Source: VAUL01 sp964603155 (GTDB taxonomy: Bacteria > Desulfobacterota > Desulfuromonadia > Desulfuromonadales > BM103). From it: DNA of 64,000 bases. Below are positions 24,900-34,136 of this stretch, piece by piece. The stretch's first letter is position 1. The number at the start of each line of letters is the position of its first letter. The stretch is taken from contig CAZRTZ010000002.1 of the NCBI GenBank assembly GCA_964603155.1, positions 1 through 64,000 of the forward strand. Direction: 5' to 3'. A program made the translations under genes and the position numbers. The notes beneath the pieces are model-generated. The model was not told the origin of the DNA, did not search any database, and saw only the letters and a list, made by a program, of their open reading frames with translations.

Positions 24900-26843
24900 A
24901 TGAAACGAATCGCGTTCAATCTGCTGTCCCTGACCCTGCTACTGCTCCTGCCGGCAACACCGGCCCTCGCCCGCCTGGTGATCGGCGTCACTCCGGCCAA
25001 CACCCCCGGCGCCGGCGACCGCCGCACGCTGGACGACTGCGCCGAACTTCTCGGCAATCAGCTTGGCGAAGCCGTCTACCTGCGCAGCATCGACAGCGAA
25101 GCGCTGCTGATCGACTGGGTTGCCCGTTTCCGCGAACTCGATGCGGCCCTGATCACACCCCAGGCATTCACCGGATCGGCCGGCGCCCTGGTGAAGGTGA
25201 CCGACCTGACCATCGATGGCGGCCCGGCACTGGTCGTCGTTACCTACGCCGGGCAATCCCCCGGACGGATCGAACGTCTGCGAGGTTTACATCAGCTGCC
25301 GCGCACCGAGCCCGGGCGGCGGCTCCTGCAGCGTTCCGGTCCGCCTGCGCCAGCTCCCTCCCCGCGCGCAGCCAACGGCGAAGCCCTGCTCCCCGCCCCT
25401 CCCGCGGTCCACAAGCAGGGGGGAACGCCCCCGCCGTCGATCCGGAGCGCACCTATGCCAAAGGAGGCGACGCAGGAAATTTCCCCGCCTGCCCGCACCC
25501 TTTCCGTTCAGCCAGCGGCCGTGGCGCCTCAGGCCTCTGCACCAGCAAAAACCCCGGCACCAATCGCGGTGACACCAGCGGCTTCGCCGCCATCGGCCGT
25601 TGCCCCCCCGGTCACGGCTCCGGTTCAGCCGGCAGCAGTACCGCCGACCCCGGCAACAACTCAGGTCATGGCACCGGCGGCCCCGGCCCCGCCGGCCAAG
25701 GCCGCGGTCGCAGAGCCTCCTGCACCGACCGCCAAATCTTCGCGCCTGCGACTGGTCTTCTTCGTCTCGCTGGTTCTTATTACTGGCATTCTTCTCAAGT
25801 TGGCGCTGCTGGTCCGCCACTGGCGGCGAAACCGCACCGGACAGGTGCCCGTACCGCCGCCGGCAGCCTTCATCTCCGCAGAGCCCGCGGCACCTGCTGT
25901 CCAACCGACTCCCGCGAAGACCGCCGCTCTCCCGGCTGAGCCACCCCCGTTGCCTTCACGGCTGGATGTCGTGGCTGCCGAACTCCCCCCCATCCCGGCA
26001 AACTTTCCTGAACTCCCGCCCCCTTGGGAAACTCGGGACTGGGCACAGCCCCTCCCGTCGTTCGCGGTCGAGACCGAGGAGATTGTGCCTCTCGAAGAAA
26101 TTGTAACGGAAGAGGCCTCCGGGCACCTGGATGCCGAGGTCTTACCACGCCTGCTTCAGCAGTGTGCTGCTCATGTCGAGCCGGTGGCCCTACACATCCG
26201 CACCCCGCACCGTGAAATGTGCCTCTGCTTCAGCGGCGGGCTGATCACTCATGTCGAGGTCGACTATCCCGGCGCAGGAGTCCTCTTTGCAGAAAAAACC
26301 GGGCAGCTGATGATCCGCGACAACCTGCTTGCCGTCGCCAATCTCGATCAGGCCCAGGAACTCATGCGCCGCAAGCCGGAAGACGGGCTGGGCGCCGCCC
26401 TGCGCACCATCGGCGCCCTTGAACCGGAGGGATACCGCACCATACTCAGCCGCCACGCCAAGACCCAGCTCTTCTTCCTGCTGCTTTTTCCGGAAGGGGA
26501 ATACCGGCTTGAATACCAGGCCAAAGAGCCCGCGGTCGACGAAGCCATCGCCCTGGAAATCGGCGCACTGCTCAGCGATGCTGACTACCACCAGGCCGAA
26601 TGGGCCGCCATCCGCAAGGATCTGCCAGGGTTGACGACCGCCGTGGCACTCCTCCCCGACGGTCGCGAAAAACTTCCTAAACTGCAACTCTCTTCCGCAC
26701 AGCTTCAGTTGCTCGAGAAGATCGACGACCACCAAACCCTTGATGCCCTGTGCGCGCTATCGACCCTGCCCGATTACGAAACCTGCCGTTTCCTGTACAT
26801 GATGACCAGAATCGGCGTGTTGTGCCCGAACACTCTTTCCTGA
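24900..26843 (+). CDS. Membrane protein: periplasmic binding-like N-terminus and DUF4388-like C-terminus
   Basis: 647 residues. A signal peptide (MKRIAFNLLSLTL…ALA) leads into about 130 residues resembling a PhnD-type substrate-binding fold (VIGVTPANTPGAGDRRTLDDCAELLG, DAALITPQAF). A Pro/Ala-rich linker (about 135-280), one transmembrane helix (LVFFVSLVLITGILLKLALL, about 285-305), a second Pro-rich linker and a C-terminal domain (about 425-645) follow. That last domain contains LCFSGGLITHVEVDYPG and KPEDGLGAALRTIGAL, similar to DUF4388/PATAN. It could pass a periplasmic signal inward. It follows resB by 12 bases, so it is probably in the same operon. Domain names are my judgement from pattern only. 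Confidence 0.75.
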   Translation: MKRIAFNLLSLTLLLLLPATPALARLVIGVTPANTPGAGDRRTLDDCAELLGNQLGEAVYLRSIDSEALLIDWVARFRELDAALITPQAFTGSAGALVKVTDLTIDGGPALVVVTYAGQSPGRIERLRGLHQLPRTEPGRRLLQRSGPPAPAPSPRAANGEALLPAPPAVHKQGGTPPPSIRSAPMPKEATQEISPPARTLSVQPAAVAPQASAPAKTPAPIAVTPAASPPSAVAPPVTAPVQPAAVPPTPATTQVMAPAAPAPPAKAAVAEPPAPTAKSSRLRLVFFVSLVLITGILLKLALLVRHWRRNRTGQVPVPPPAAFISAEPAAPAVQPTPAKTAALPAEPPPLPSRLDVVAAELPPIPANFPELPPPWETRDWAQPLPSFAVETEEIVPLEEIVTEEASGHLDAEVLPRLLQQCAAHVEPVALHIRTPHREMCLCFSGGLITHVEVDYPGAGVLFAEKTGQLMIRDNLLAVANLDQAQELMRRKPEDGLGAALRTIGALEPEGYRTILSRHAKTQLFFLLLFPEGEYRLEYQAKEPAVDEAIALEIGALLSDADYHQAEWAAIRKDLPGLTTAVALLPDGREKLPKLQLSSAQLQLLEKIDDHQTLDALCALSTLPDYETCRFLYMMTRIGVLCPNTLS

Positions 26844-26856
26844 AGCAATACCCCCA

Positions 26857-26897
26857 AAACCGAAGGGGACGGAATCCAATTCCGTCCCCTTCGGTTT
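26857..26897. terminator. Perfect 19-bp palindrome, bidirectional terminator
   Basis: Arms AAACCGAAGGGGACGGAAT (26857-26875) and its exact complement (26879-26897) with a 3-base loop lie between convergent genes. Each direction ends in CGGTTT. The GGGGACGG core recalls the repeat motifs mobilised by RAYT-type transposases, so it may be a REP unit serving as a terminator. Confidence 0.75.
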
Positions 26898-26930
26898 GCA
26901 GCCGCTTCCAGCTTGCCCCCATCGCTCGAT

Positions 26931-28808
26931 CTAATCGCGACGCAGCATAAATTCCTTCACGCTTTGCAAAACCCCGCCGGCATCAATGTGCAACCTGGCA
27001 CGTAGTTCCGCCTGGCTCCCCTGCTCGACAAAGCGGTCAGGGAGTCCGAGTCGCAGCACCGGTGCGTCGACACCGTGTTCGCTCAAGGTCTCCAGCACCG
27101 TCGAACCGAAGCCCCCCATCAGCACATTCTCCTCGATGGTCACCACCCGCCGGCAGCGGCGGGCCTCGGCCACCAGAAGTTCGCTGTCGAGCGGCTTGAT
27201 GAAGCGGCCGTCCAGCACGGCGGCGCTGATTCCGGCCGCCGCCAGTTGCCCGGCCGCCTCCAGCGCCGTCGGCACCCCGACCCCGACGGCGCAGATCACC
27301 ACATCGCTGCCATCGCGCAGCTTCTCGCCCCGACCGATCTCCAGCGCATCGACCGGCAGACTCAGATCGACCCCCTCGCCGGCCCCGCGAGGGTAGCGCA
27401 AGGCGAACGGCCCGTTATGTGACAGGGCCGTGACCAAGGCACGGCGCAGCTCATGCTCGTCGCGGGGCGCCATTACCGTCAGGTGGGGGATCGGGCGCAG
27501 GAACGACAGGTCGAAGGCGCCGTGGTGGGTGGGACCGTCCGCCCCGACCAGCCCGCCGCGGTCGAGGCAAAAGACCACCGGCAGGTTCTGCAGGCACACG
27601 TCATGGATCAGGCTGTCGTAGGCCCGCTGCATGAAACTCGAGTAGATCGCCACCACCGGGCGCAGGCCGTTGGCCGCCATCCCGGCGGCAAAGGTCACCG
27701 CATGCTGCTCGGCAATGCCGACATCGAAAAACCTCTGGGGAAAGCGCTCGGCGAAACTGTGCAACCCGGTCCCCTCGGGCATCGCCGCGGTAATCGCCAC
27801 GATGCGCGGATCCTTTTCGGCCAGCTCGCACAAGGTCCTGCCGAAGACCCCGGTGTAGCTGGCCGGGCCGCCCTTGCTCTCGCGCGAGGCCCCGGTCGCC
27901 TGATCGAAGGGGCCGACGCCGTGGAAGCGGGCCGGCTCGTTCTCCGCCGGCGCATAGCCCTTCCCTTTCTTGGTCAGCACATGGACCAGGACAGGCCCGT
28001 CCATCTGCGTGACGTTGCGCAGCGTATCGAGCAGGTCGTCGAGCTTGTGACCGTCGATCGGCCCGACATACTCGAAGCCGAAGGCCTCAAAGAGCATCCC
28101 CGGGGTGAGGAACCCCTTCAGCGAGTGCTCGGCACGGTGCACCAGGTCGAGCAGTTCCTTGCCGAAGCGCGGCAGGTGACCGAGGAACTGCTCGGTTTCG
28201 CGCTTGGCCTTGCGGAACAGGTCGGAGGTCATGGTCCGGCTCAGGAAGGCCGACAGGGCGCCGACGTTCTGGGAGATCGACATCTCGTTGTCGTTGAGGA
28301 TGACGATCAGGTTGCGCTTGAGGTGGCCGGCATGATTGAGCGCCTCGAAGGCCATCCCGCCGGTCAGCGAACCGTCGCCGATGACCGCCACGATCTTCTC
28401 GGTGCCGCCGGCGGCGTCGCGGGCGGCCGCCATCCCCAGGGCCGCCGAAATCGAGGTGCCGGAGTGACCGACGTCGAAACAGTCGTGCGGGCTTTCGGCG
28501 CGCTTGGGAAAGCCGCTGATGCCGTCGAGCTGGCGCAGGGTGTGGAACTTTGCGGCACGCCCGGTCAGCAGCTTGTGGGCATAGGCCTGGTGGCCGACAT
28601 CCCAGACGATCTTGTCGTGCGGCGAATCGAGGACCCGGTGCAGGGCAATGGTCAGCTCGATCACCCCGAGGGAACTGGCCAGGTGCCCGCCGGTCTCCGC
28701 CACGGTGCGGATGATGACGTTGCGCAGCTCCTCGGCGAGACGCGGCAACTCTTCGGCCGGCAACGCCTTCAGAGCCGCCAGCGGATGATCCTGCTCGATG
28801 ATGCTCAT
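26931..28808 (-). CDS. dxs: 1-deoxy-D-xylulose-5-phosphate synthase
   Basis: First enzyme of the MEP isoprenoid pathway: thiamine-diphosphate-dependent condensation of pyruvate with glyceraldehyde 3-phosphate. About 625 residues, normal. Motifs: GHLASSLGVIELTIALH, DVGHQAYAHKLLTGR, the ThDP/Mg motif VIGDGSLTGGMAFEALN, NDNEMSISQNVGA, and the transketolase-like C-terminal half with DVGIAEQHAVTFAAGMA (catalytic Glu) and PTHHGAFDLSFLR. ATG 28808 is chosen since GAGGAAAAT precedes it; the frame upstream overlaps ispA. It is last in the operon xseA-xseB-ispA-dxs. Confidence 0.97.
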   Translation of the reverse strand: MSIIEQDHPLAALKALPAEELPRLAEELRNVIIRTVAETGGHLASSLGVIELTIALHRVLDSPHDKIVWDVGHQAYAHKLLTGRAAKFHTLRQLDGISGFPKRAESPHDCFDVGHSGTSISAALGMAAARDAAGGTEKIVAVIGDGSLTGGMAFEALNHAGHLKRNLIVILNDNEMSISQNVGALSAFLSRTMTSDLFRKAKRETEQFLGHLPRFGKELLDLVHRAEHSLKGFLTPGMLFEAFGFEYVGPIDGHKLDDLLDTLRNVTQMDGPVLVHVLTKKGKGYAPAENEPARFHGVGPFDQATGASRESKGGPASYTGVFGRTLCELAEKDPRIVAITAAMPEGTGLHSFAERFPQRFFDVGIAEQHAVTFAAGMAANGLRPVVAIYSSFMQRAYDSLIHDVCLQNLPVVFCLDRGGLVGADGPTHHGAFDLSFLRPIPHLTVMAPRDEHELRRALVTALSHNGPFALRYPRGAGEGVDLSLPVDALEIGRGEKLRDGSDVVICAVGVGVPTALEAAGQLAAAGISAAVLDGRFIKPLDSELLVAEARRCRRVVTIEENVLMGGFGSTVLETLSEHGVDAPVLRLGLPDRFVEQGSQAELRARLHIDAGGVLQSVKEFMLRRD

Positions 28809-28821
28809 ATTTTCCTCATCA

Positions 28822-29712
28822 CTAGGACTTGCGGTCGACAATATAGCTGGCGATCGCCCGCAGCGGCTCGGCGGCCGGGCCGAGCGGCTCCAGGGCAGCG
28901 AGGGCCAGGTCGCGCAGCTCCTCGGCGCGGCGCCGCGCCTCGCTCATGCCCAGCAGTGCCGGATAGGTTGCCTTGCCGCGGGCCTGATCGCTGCCGACAT
29001 CCTTGCCGAGTTCGGCCTGGTTGCCGACGATGTCGAGGATATCATCGGCAATCTGGAAGGCCAACCCGGCCGTCTCGCCGTAACGGGTCAGTGCCGCCAG
29101 CTGGGTTTCATTCCCGCCGCCCAGCAGGGCGCCGGCCTGGATCGACGCCAGGAACAGCGCGCCGGTCTTGCGCGTATGAATGTACTGCAGGGTGGCAAAA
29201 TCGATCGGCCGCCCTTCCGACTCCATGTCGACCACCTGGCCGCCGACCATCCCCTGCGAGCCGGCGCAGCGGGCGATGATCTCGATCACCTTGAGAGTTA
29301 CCCCCGGCTCGATCCCCCGGTTCGCCTCCGGGTCGGCCAGCAGGCGAAACGCCTCGGTGAGCAGGGCATCGCCGGCGAGAATGGCGTTGGCCTCGCCGAA
29401 CACCTTGTGGTTGGTGGGGCGGCCGCGACGGAAGTCGTCATCATCCATCGCCGGCAGATCGTCGTGAATCAGCGAATAGGTATGGATCATCTCCATGGCG
29501 CAGGCCGCGTGCAGCACTCGGTCGGGCTGGCCGCCGACCGCCTCGCAGGCGGCGAAGATCAGGATCGGCCGCAGGCGTTTGCCGCCGGCGAAAACCGAGT
29601 AGCGCATGGCCTCATGAAGTCTGGCCGGCAGAATCTCGGCCCCGGGCAGCCAGCGATCGAGAGCCTGGTCGACCAGTGCCGCGCGCTCGCGCAGGTAGCT
29701 CTTCAGTTCCAC
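28822..29712 (-). CDS. ispA: Farnesyl/geranyl diphosphate synthase (polyprenyl synthetase)
   Basis: About 296 residues. Condenses isopentenyl diphosphate with allylic diphosphates to make farnesyl (possibly geranylgeranyl) diphosphate, feeding quinone and undecaprenyl synthesis. The first aspartate-rich motif is in LIHDDLPAMDDDD and the second in FQIADDILDIVG, with GGKRLRP, the IPP-binding segment, in front. GTG 29712 lies 5 bases past the xseB stop with GAGGAT in front and is preferred to the longer frame that overlaps xseB. Located 13 bases before dxs, the enzyme that supplies its substrates. Confidence 0.95.
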   Translation of the reverse strand: MELKSYLRERAALVDQALDRWLPGAEILPARLHEAMRYSVFAGGKRLRPILIFAACEAVGGQPDRVLHAACAMEMIHTYSLIHDDLPAMDDDDFRRGRPTNHKVFGEANAILAGDALLTEAFRLLADPEANRGIEPGVTLKVIEIIARCAGSQGMVGGQVVDMESEGRPIDFATLQYIHTRKTGALFLASIQAGALLGGGNETQLAALTRYGETAGLAFQIADDILDIVGNQAELGKDVGSDQARGKATYPALLGMSEARRRAEELRDLALAALEPLGPAAEPLRAIASYIVDRKS

Positions 29713-29716
29713 GGCA

Positions 29717-29974
29717 TCAATCCTCGTCTTCTTCGTCGGTTTCTTCATCCAGCCCGGCAAATGGGGCTGTGCGCAGAGTGCCGCCGGCCTCCTTGAGGAG
29801 AACATCGACGCGCGTCGTCACCGCGCCGAGCAGATCCCGGCAGCGGGCGGCGCTCTTCACCCCGTTTTCGAAACAGGCCAGCGCCTCGTTGAGCGGCAGC
29901 TGCCCCTGCTCCAGACGGGCGACCGTCTCTTCCAGGGCCTTCAAAGATTCTTCAAAGGTCGGGGCCTTCGCCAT
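29717..29974 (-). CDS. xseB: Exodeoxyribonuclease VII small subunit
   Basis: 85 residues. Several copies bind the large subunit XseA to form exonuclease VII, which degrades single-stranded DNA. The family core FEESLKALEETVARLEQGQL-PLNEAL-FENGVK is complete, followed by an acidic tail (DEETDEEDED). ATG 29974 has GGAGGT at good spacing; the longer open frame upstream runs into the xseA end and is rejected. It follows xseA by 52 bases. Confidence 0.95.
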   Translation of the reverse strand: MAKAPTFEESLKALEETVARLEQGQLPLNEALACFENGVKSAARCRDLLGAVTTRVDVLLKEAGGTLRTAPFAGLDEETDEEDED

Positions 29975-30026
29975 ACAACCTCCATCTCCGGATAAATGTT
30001 GATGACAACACGGGTGAAACCGGCTG

Positions 30027-31247
30027 TCAAGCCTGCTCGCCGTCTTCTGGTAAAACCGCCTCAATCCGGCTGCGCACCCGCCCCTCACGGAAACGCAGCC
30101 ACAGGGGATCCCCAATGGCCAGACCGGCAAACGCTGCCGGCTCATGTCCGTCGTGGTCGCGGCTCGCCAGCACGTAGCCTCGCGCCAGCTGGGCCAGGGG
30201 CGAAAGGGCATGCAGTTGCCCGGCCGCCAGGCCGAGACGCTCTTCCTGCCGGTACAGGTAGTTCACGGCAGAGCTGTGCAGCCGGCGCTCCAGGGCATCC
30301 AGCCCGATACCGCGCCGGGGCAGGTCTGCCGCCGCCAGTTGCAGCCGGCGCTCCAGACCCTGCAGGCGGCCTTCCACCAGCTGCAGTCCCTGTTCAAGCC
30401 GCGAGCGCAGGCGCAAGGTCAGATGATCGACATGGCTTTCCAGCTCCAGACGGCTCTTCGCCACCAGCTCCGCAGCCGCGCTCGGTGTCGGTGCACGCAG
30501 GTCGGCAACAAAGTCGGCAATGGTCACGTCCACCTCGTGACCGACCGCCGAAATCACCGGGATAGCCGACGCCGCAAGCGCCCGGGCCACCACCTCCTCA
30601 TTGAAAGCCCACAAGTCCTCGAGGGAACCGCCGCCGCGACCAACGATCAGCACGTCCGCCAGCCCGTGGCGGTTCAGGTCGGCAACGCCGGCGGCAATTT
30701 CCTCCGCCGCCCCCTCCCCCTGGACCTTGACCGGGCGCAGGATGACCCGCAGCCCCGGAGCACGCCGGCGCAGCACGTTGAGCATGTCGTGGATGGCCGC
30801 ACCGGTCTTCGATGTGACAATGCCGACGGTGCGCGGGAACGCCGGCAGAGGGCGTTTGCGCGCCTCGGCGAACAATCCCTCCTCCCCAAGACGCAGCTTG
30901 AGGGCTTCGAACGCCGCCTGCAGGCTGCCGACCCCGGCCGGAACCAGGCTGTCGACGATCAGCTGCAGTTCACCGCGGCTGGTATAGATGCCGACCGTCC
31001 CGGAGCAGATCACCTGCTGGCCGTCGCGCGGAGGATAGGGGGTCAGCCGGTTGCGGCCACGGAACATCACCGCCCGCAGCTGCCCCCGGGCATCCTTGAG
31101 AGTGAAGTACCAGTGCCCTGACGACGGAACAGCGAAGTTAGAGACCTCCCCTTCCACCGTCACGGCAAAGAAGTTGCTCTCGACCACCTCGCGAATCAGC
31201 TCCACCAGACGCGAAACGGTCAGCCGCTCAGCAGGCAGGCCGGTCAT
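30027..31247 (-). CDS. xseA: Exodeoxyribonuclease VII large subunit
   Basis: About 406 residues, normal for the family. The N-terminal OB-fold reads LTVSRLVELIREVVESNFFAVTVEGEVSNFAVPSSGHWYFTLKD. The catalytic domain contains FPRTVGIVTSKTGAAIHDML, VQGEGAAEEIAAGV, and DVLIVGRGGGSLEDLWAFNEE, followed by GHEVDVTIADFVADLRAPTPSAAAE and a long coiled-coil region (about 265-350) that binds XseB. The start is uncertain: ATG 31247, ATG 31259 and ATG 31298 are all open; 31247 begins eight residues before the conserved LTVSRL. Confidence 0.95.
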   Translation of the reverse strand: MTGLPAERLTVSRLVELIREVVESNFFAVTVEGEVSNFAVPSSGHWYFTLKDARGQLRAVMFRGRNRLTPYPPRDGQQVICSGTVGIYTSRGELQLIVDSLVPAGVGSLQAAFEALKLRLGEEGLFAEARKRPLPAFPRTVGIVTSKTGAAIHDMLNVLRRRAPGLRVILRPVKVQGEGAAEEIAAGVADLNRHGLADVLIVGRGGGSLEDLWAFNEEVVARALAASAIPVISAVGHEVDVTIADFVADLRAPTPSAAAELVAKSRLELESHVDHLTLRLRSRLEQGLQLVEGRLQGLERRLQLAAADLPRRGIGLDALERRLHSSAVNYLYRQEERLGLAAGQLHALSPLAQLARGYVLASRDHDGHEPAAFAGLAIGDPLWLRFREGRVRSRIEAVLPEDGEQA

Positions 31248-31334
31248 CAACCCCCCCATATCTTGTGGTTTGAAATTGACATCCCGCGAGATCATCACTA
31301 TATATTGTTTTGACTTCGAGGTCGAGGCGAGGAC

Positions 31335-32723
31335 ATGCAGACACCGTACATTATTACCATCTCCAGCGAAAAGGGGGGGGTCGGCAAAACCACCCTCGCC
31401 ACCAACCTAGCCATTTACCTCAAGGCCCTGCATGAGGACCTGCCGATCACGCTGTTCAGCTTTGACAACCACTTTTCCGTCGACCGTATGTTCCGCATTG
31501 CCCGTGGCAAAGCACCCGGCGACGTGGCCGGCCTGTTCCATGGCATCCCGGCCGACCAGTTGGTGGAAACCGGCGAATACGGAGTGCAGTTCATTCACTC
31601 CTGCGAGGACCTCTCGGCGCTGCGTCGCGACCTCACCAGCCCGGCGGTCCTCGCCCACACCCTGGCGCAATCGCAACTCGAGGGGATTGTCATCATCGAC
31701 ACCCGCCCAGACCTGGACATCTTTACCCAGAACGCGCTGTATGCCGCCGACCGGGTCATCGTGCCGGTCAAGGACGCCCCGTCCCTGGAAAACTGCCGGC
31801 ACATCTACCAGTTTTTCGACAACCACGGCCTGTCGCGTCGGGCGCTGCGGGTCCTCCCCTGCCTGGTCGACTCTCGCATCCACTACGACGGCCCGTTCCG
31901 CGATCCCTACCAGCTCCTCAAGGCCTATGCCATCAACCGCGGCTACCGCTGCATGGAAGGGTACATCGCCAAAAGCTCCAAGGTCGAGTCGCTCAACACC
32001 AACCCCGAAGGGAAGATCTACCCGGTCCTGACCCACGGCCGGCAGACCAACGTGCATGTGCAGCTGGCCCACATCGCCCGCCAGGTGTACCTCGACACCC
32101 TTGACAAGGAGTTCCGTCGCCTCGACGAGGTCCGCCTCGGCGAAAGCCGCGAGCAGGAGCAGCGGGAGACGGCCTTCCACCAGCGCCGTGACGGGCTCGT
32201 TCCCGGCTGCCTGGTCTGCGGCAAACCGCTGGTCGGCGCCGAACGGATCGAGGAGGCCGGCTACTTCGCCCTGCGTTCCGACCAGGCCCTGGCCGGCTAC
32301 CTCGAGGATCCCTGCCTGGCCAACCTGGTCTTCCGCCACTTCTACGGCAACAAACGCGCCGTCGAGCCGGGCGATCCGCTCTGGGACCTGTTCCGCGAGT
32401 CGGCCCTGCGCTCCTACTTCGTTTTGCGGCGCGCTCCGCATACCCGCAATTTCTTTCAGCAGCAGCTTTCCTTTTACCGCTTCGACGAGGAGGGGCTGGA
32501 AGTCTCGCACAAAATCATTGAACTGCAGCAGATCGACCGGCGCGAATCGGAACTGTTCACCCTATTGGAGCACACCCTCTTTGACAGCGAAGGCAAGCTC
32601 GGCGACCATTTCCTGCTGCTGCGCAAGGTCAGCGCCGACCTCCCCGAAGAGGTCCTTTATGACGAGAATTACACGCGCCTGACGGGAGTGCTGGCGAAAA
32701 TCGCCCAGCAGTTGAAGCAGTAG
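31335..32723 (+). CDS. Orphan ParA/MinD-family ATPase with large C-terminal extension
   Basis: 462 residues. The first about 250 form a ParA-type ATPase with the deviant Walker A SSEKGGVGKTTLATNLA, a switch II-like IIDTRPDLDIFTQNAL and PVKDAPSLENC. The last about 200 residues (from about 285) are not part of the ParA fold: they include a CLVCGKPL pair that could bind metal, an aromatic/charged region (FRHFYGNKRAVEPGD) and a helical end. No ParB or parS is next to it, so chromosome segregation is unlikely. Orphan ParA proteins often position protein machines, and polar or pilus systems are possible targets. Divergent from xseA, with only about 90 bases between. Confidence 0.85.
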   Translation: MQTPYIITISSEKGGVGKTTLATNLAIYLKALHEDLPITLFSFDNHFSVDRMFRIARGKAPGDVAGLFHGIPADQLVETGEYGVQFIHSCEDLSALRRDLTSPAVLAHTLAQSQLEGIVIIDTRPDLDIFTQNALYAADRVIVPVKDAPSLENCRHIYQFFDNHGLSRRALRVLPCLVDSRIHYDGPFRDPYQLLKAYAINRGYRCMEGYIAKSSKVESLNTNPEGKIYPVLTHGRQTNVHVQLAHIARQVYLDTLDKEFRRLDEVRLGESREQEQRETAFHQRRDGLVPGCLVCGKPLVGAERIEEAGYFALRSDQALAGYLEDPCLANLVFRHFYGNKRAVEPGDPLWDLFRESALRSYFVLRRAPHTRNFFQQQLSFYRFDEEGLEVSHKIIELQQIDRRESELFTLLEHTLFDSEGKLGDHFLLLRKVSADLPEEVLYDENYTRLTGVLAKIAQQLKQ

Positions 32724-32725
32724 AA

Positions 32726-32802
32726 ACCGGTTAGTTGGTGTATCGGTTAATTGGTCTACCAATCTATCAGCAGACCAATAGACCAATACACCAGTCGACC
32801 GA
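32726..32802. repeat. Two-armed array of degenerate TTGGTGTA/TTGGTCTA words
   Basis: The left arm (32729-32760) contains TTAGTTGGTGTATCGGTTAA and TTGGTCTA. The right arm (about 32773-32803) contains their complements (AGACCAATAGACCAATACAC). It fills the gap between two convergent genes and could fold as one long imperfect hairpin. No other content is visible in this gap. Confidence 0.65.
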
Positions 32803-34044
32803 TCACCGTTTCTGCACCAGTTCTCCCACTCTGACGAACTCGACCCCCTCCCGGGCCAGCCGCGGCAGTTCCTGTTGCAGCGCGGCAAAGGTCTCCGGGT
32901 AAGGATGGCAGATCCCCACGGCGCTGCCGTTGCGCCGGGCCTTTTCCGCCAGCCGCTCGATCTCGCGGACGATCGCCCGGACGTCCGCCACATTGTCCAG
33001 GAAAATATCCCGCCGCAGAACCGGCACTCCGGCCTGCTCCGCCATGCGACTGCCAACCGAGTGGTTGCTGGTCAGACTGTCAACGAAGAACAGCCCCCGC
33101 TCCCGCAGCACCCCCATCACGACACCCATCCCCCGCTCATCCTCGGTAAAGCGCGAGCCCATGTGGTTGTTGATCCCGACCGCATGCGGCACCTTGGCCA
33201 TCAGGGCAAGCATCGCGCTCTGCAAGGCCTCGTCACTCTGATTGAGCAGCAACGCATCGTCGCCGGGGTCAACCACCGGATAGCCCTGCGGCTCCATCGG
33301 CACATGCAGCATGACCTCACGTCCGGCAGAGTGGGCGGCGTTGGCCACCGCGGCGGCATGCGGTTCGCCGGGGAGGATGGCCAGCGTCACCGCCTGGTCG
33401 ATGGCAAGCAGCGTCCTTGCTTGGGGGAGACTGCGCCCCAGATCATCCATGATGATCGCCACCTTGCCGCGCTTCGCCGGCCCGGGCGGCTTTGCCGCGG
33501 GGGGCGGGGGAACCGGCAGGAACTGGATGCTCAACAAGGTTCTGCCGTCGGCAGCGAGGACCGTCAGCACACCGTCCTCGGGGGTCCCCAGGGCAAGGGG
33601 CGGGGTCAGTTTGCGTAATTTCTGGCGCAGCGCCTCGACCGACGCCGCCTTGGGGGCGCGATGCCGAACCCGGTAGTCACGCGGCGCCTCGGACGGTTCG
33701 CGGCTTATGGCGTCGGCCGGAACGGACAGGCCGGCGAGGAAGACCTCCACCTGCTCGCGCGCCGCCGGTAGCGGATCGCTCGTCTTGCCAACAGACGGGG
33801 CTGGCTCCGGATGCGGGGCTGGCGCCTCCCGCCGCGCCAGCCAGACCAGGCCGATGAGCAGCAGAGCGCTGACCGCCAGGGCCAGAAGCAACTTCCAGCC
33901 GAAGGGGGCCGAAACCTTGCGCCCGCCCTTGCCGGAAGGAGCTCTGGACGAGGCTTTCCCGGACGACTTGGCCGGTGACTTGGCGGAAGCCTTGCCGCCG
34001 CCTTTCTTTGGAGACTTATCGGAACTGGGTCGTTTAGGTGGCAT
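32803..34044 (-). CDS. Divergent polysaccharide deacetylase, YibQ family
   Basis: 413 residues. A basic Lys/Ser/Gly-rich cytosolic start (about 1-45) precedes a transmembrane anchor (WKLLLALAVSALLLIGLVWL, about 47-66). A Pro-rich segment follows, then the catalytic-like domain (about 190-413) with KVAIIMDDLGRSLPQARTLL, TLAILPGEPHA, MLHVPMEPQGYP, GINNHMGSRFTEDE and GICHPYPETF. These are signatures of the divergent polysaccharide deacetylase family, which often sits next to ctpA and envC, as it does here. A role in murein or envelope maturation is probable; the substrate is unproven. Confidence 0.85.
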   Translation of the reverse strand: MPPKRPSSDKSPKKGGGKASAKSPAKSSGKASSRAPSGKGGRKVSAPFGWKLLLALAVSALLLIGLVWLARREAPAPHPEPAPSVGKTSDPLPAAREQVEVFLAGLSVPADAISREPSEAPRDYRVRHRAPKAASVEALRQKLRKLTPPLALGTPEDGVLTVLAADGRTLLSIQFLPVPPPPAAKPPGPAKRGKVAIIMDDLGRSLPQARTLLAIDQAVTLAILPGEPHAAAVANAAHSAGREVMLHVPMEPQGYPVVDPGDDALLLNQSDEALQSAMLALMAKVPHAVGINNHMGSRFTEDERGMGVVMGVLRERGLFFVDSLTSNHSVGSRMAEQAGVPVLRRDIFLDNVADVRAIVREIERLAEKARRNGSAVGICHPYPETFAALQQELPRLAREGVEFVRVGELVQKR

Positions 34045-34056
34045 GTTGAAAACAAA

Positions 34057-34110
34057 CCCCCTCTCCCTTGATGGGAGAGGGGCGGAGAGGGGTTGAGGGG
34101 GGAGGGATTC
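34057..34110. repeat. CCCTCTCCC palindrome
   Basis: CCCTCTCCC-TTGAT-GGGAGAGGG (34059-34081) is followed by further purine-rich GAGGGG words. It resembles the palindromic unit downstream of xerC and lies between the ctpA and yibQ coding regions. Confidence 0.5.
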
Positions 34111-34136
34111 GTTCCCCCGCCCTGGTTGTCAAAACA

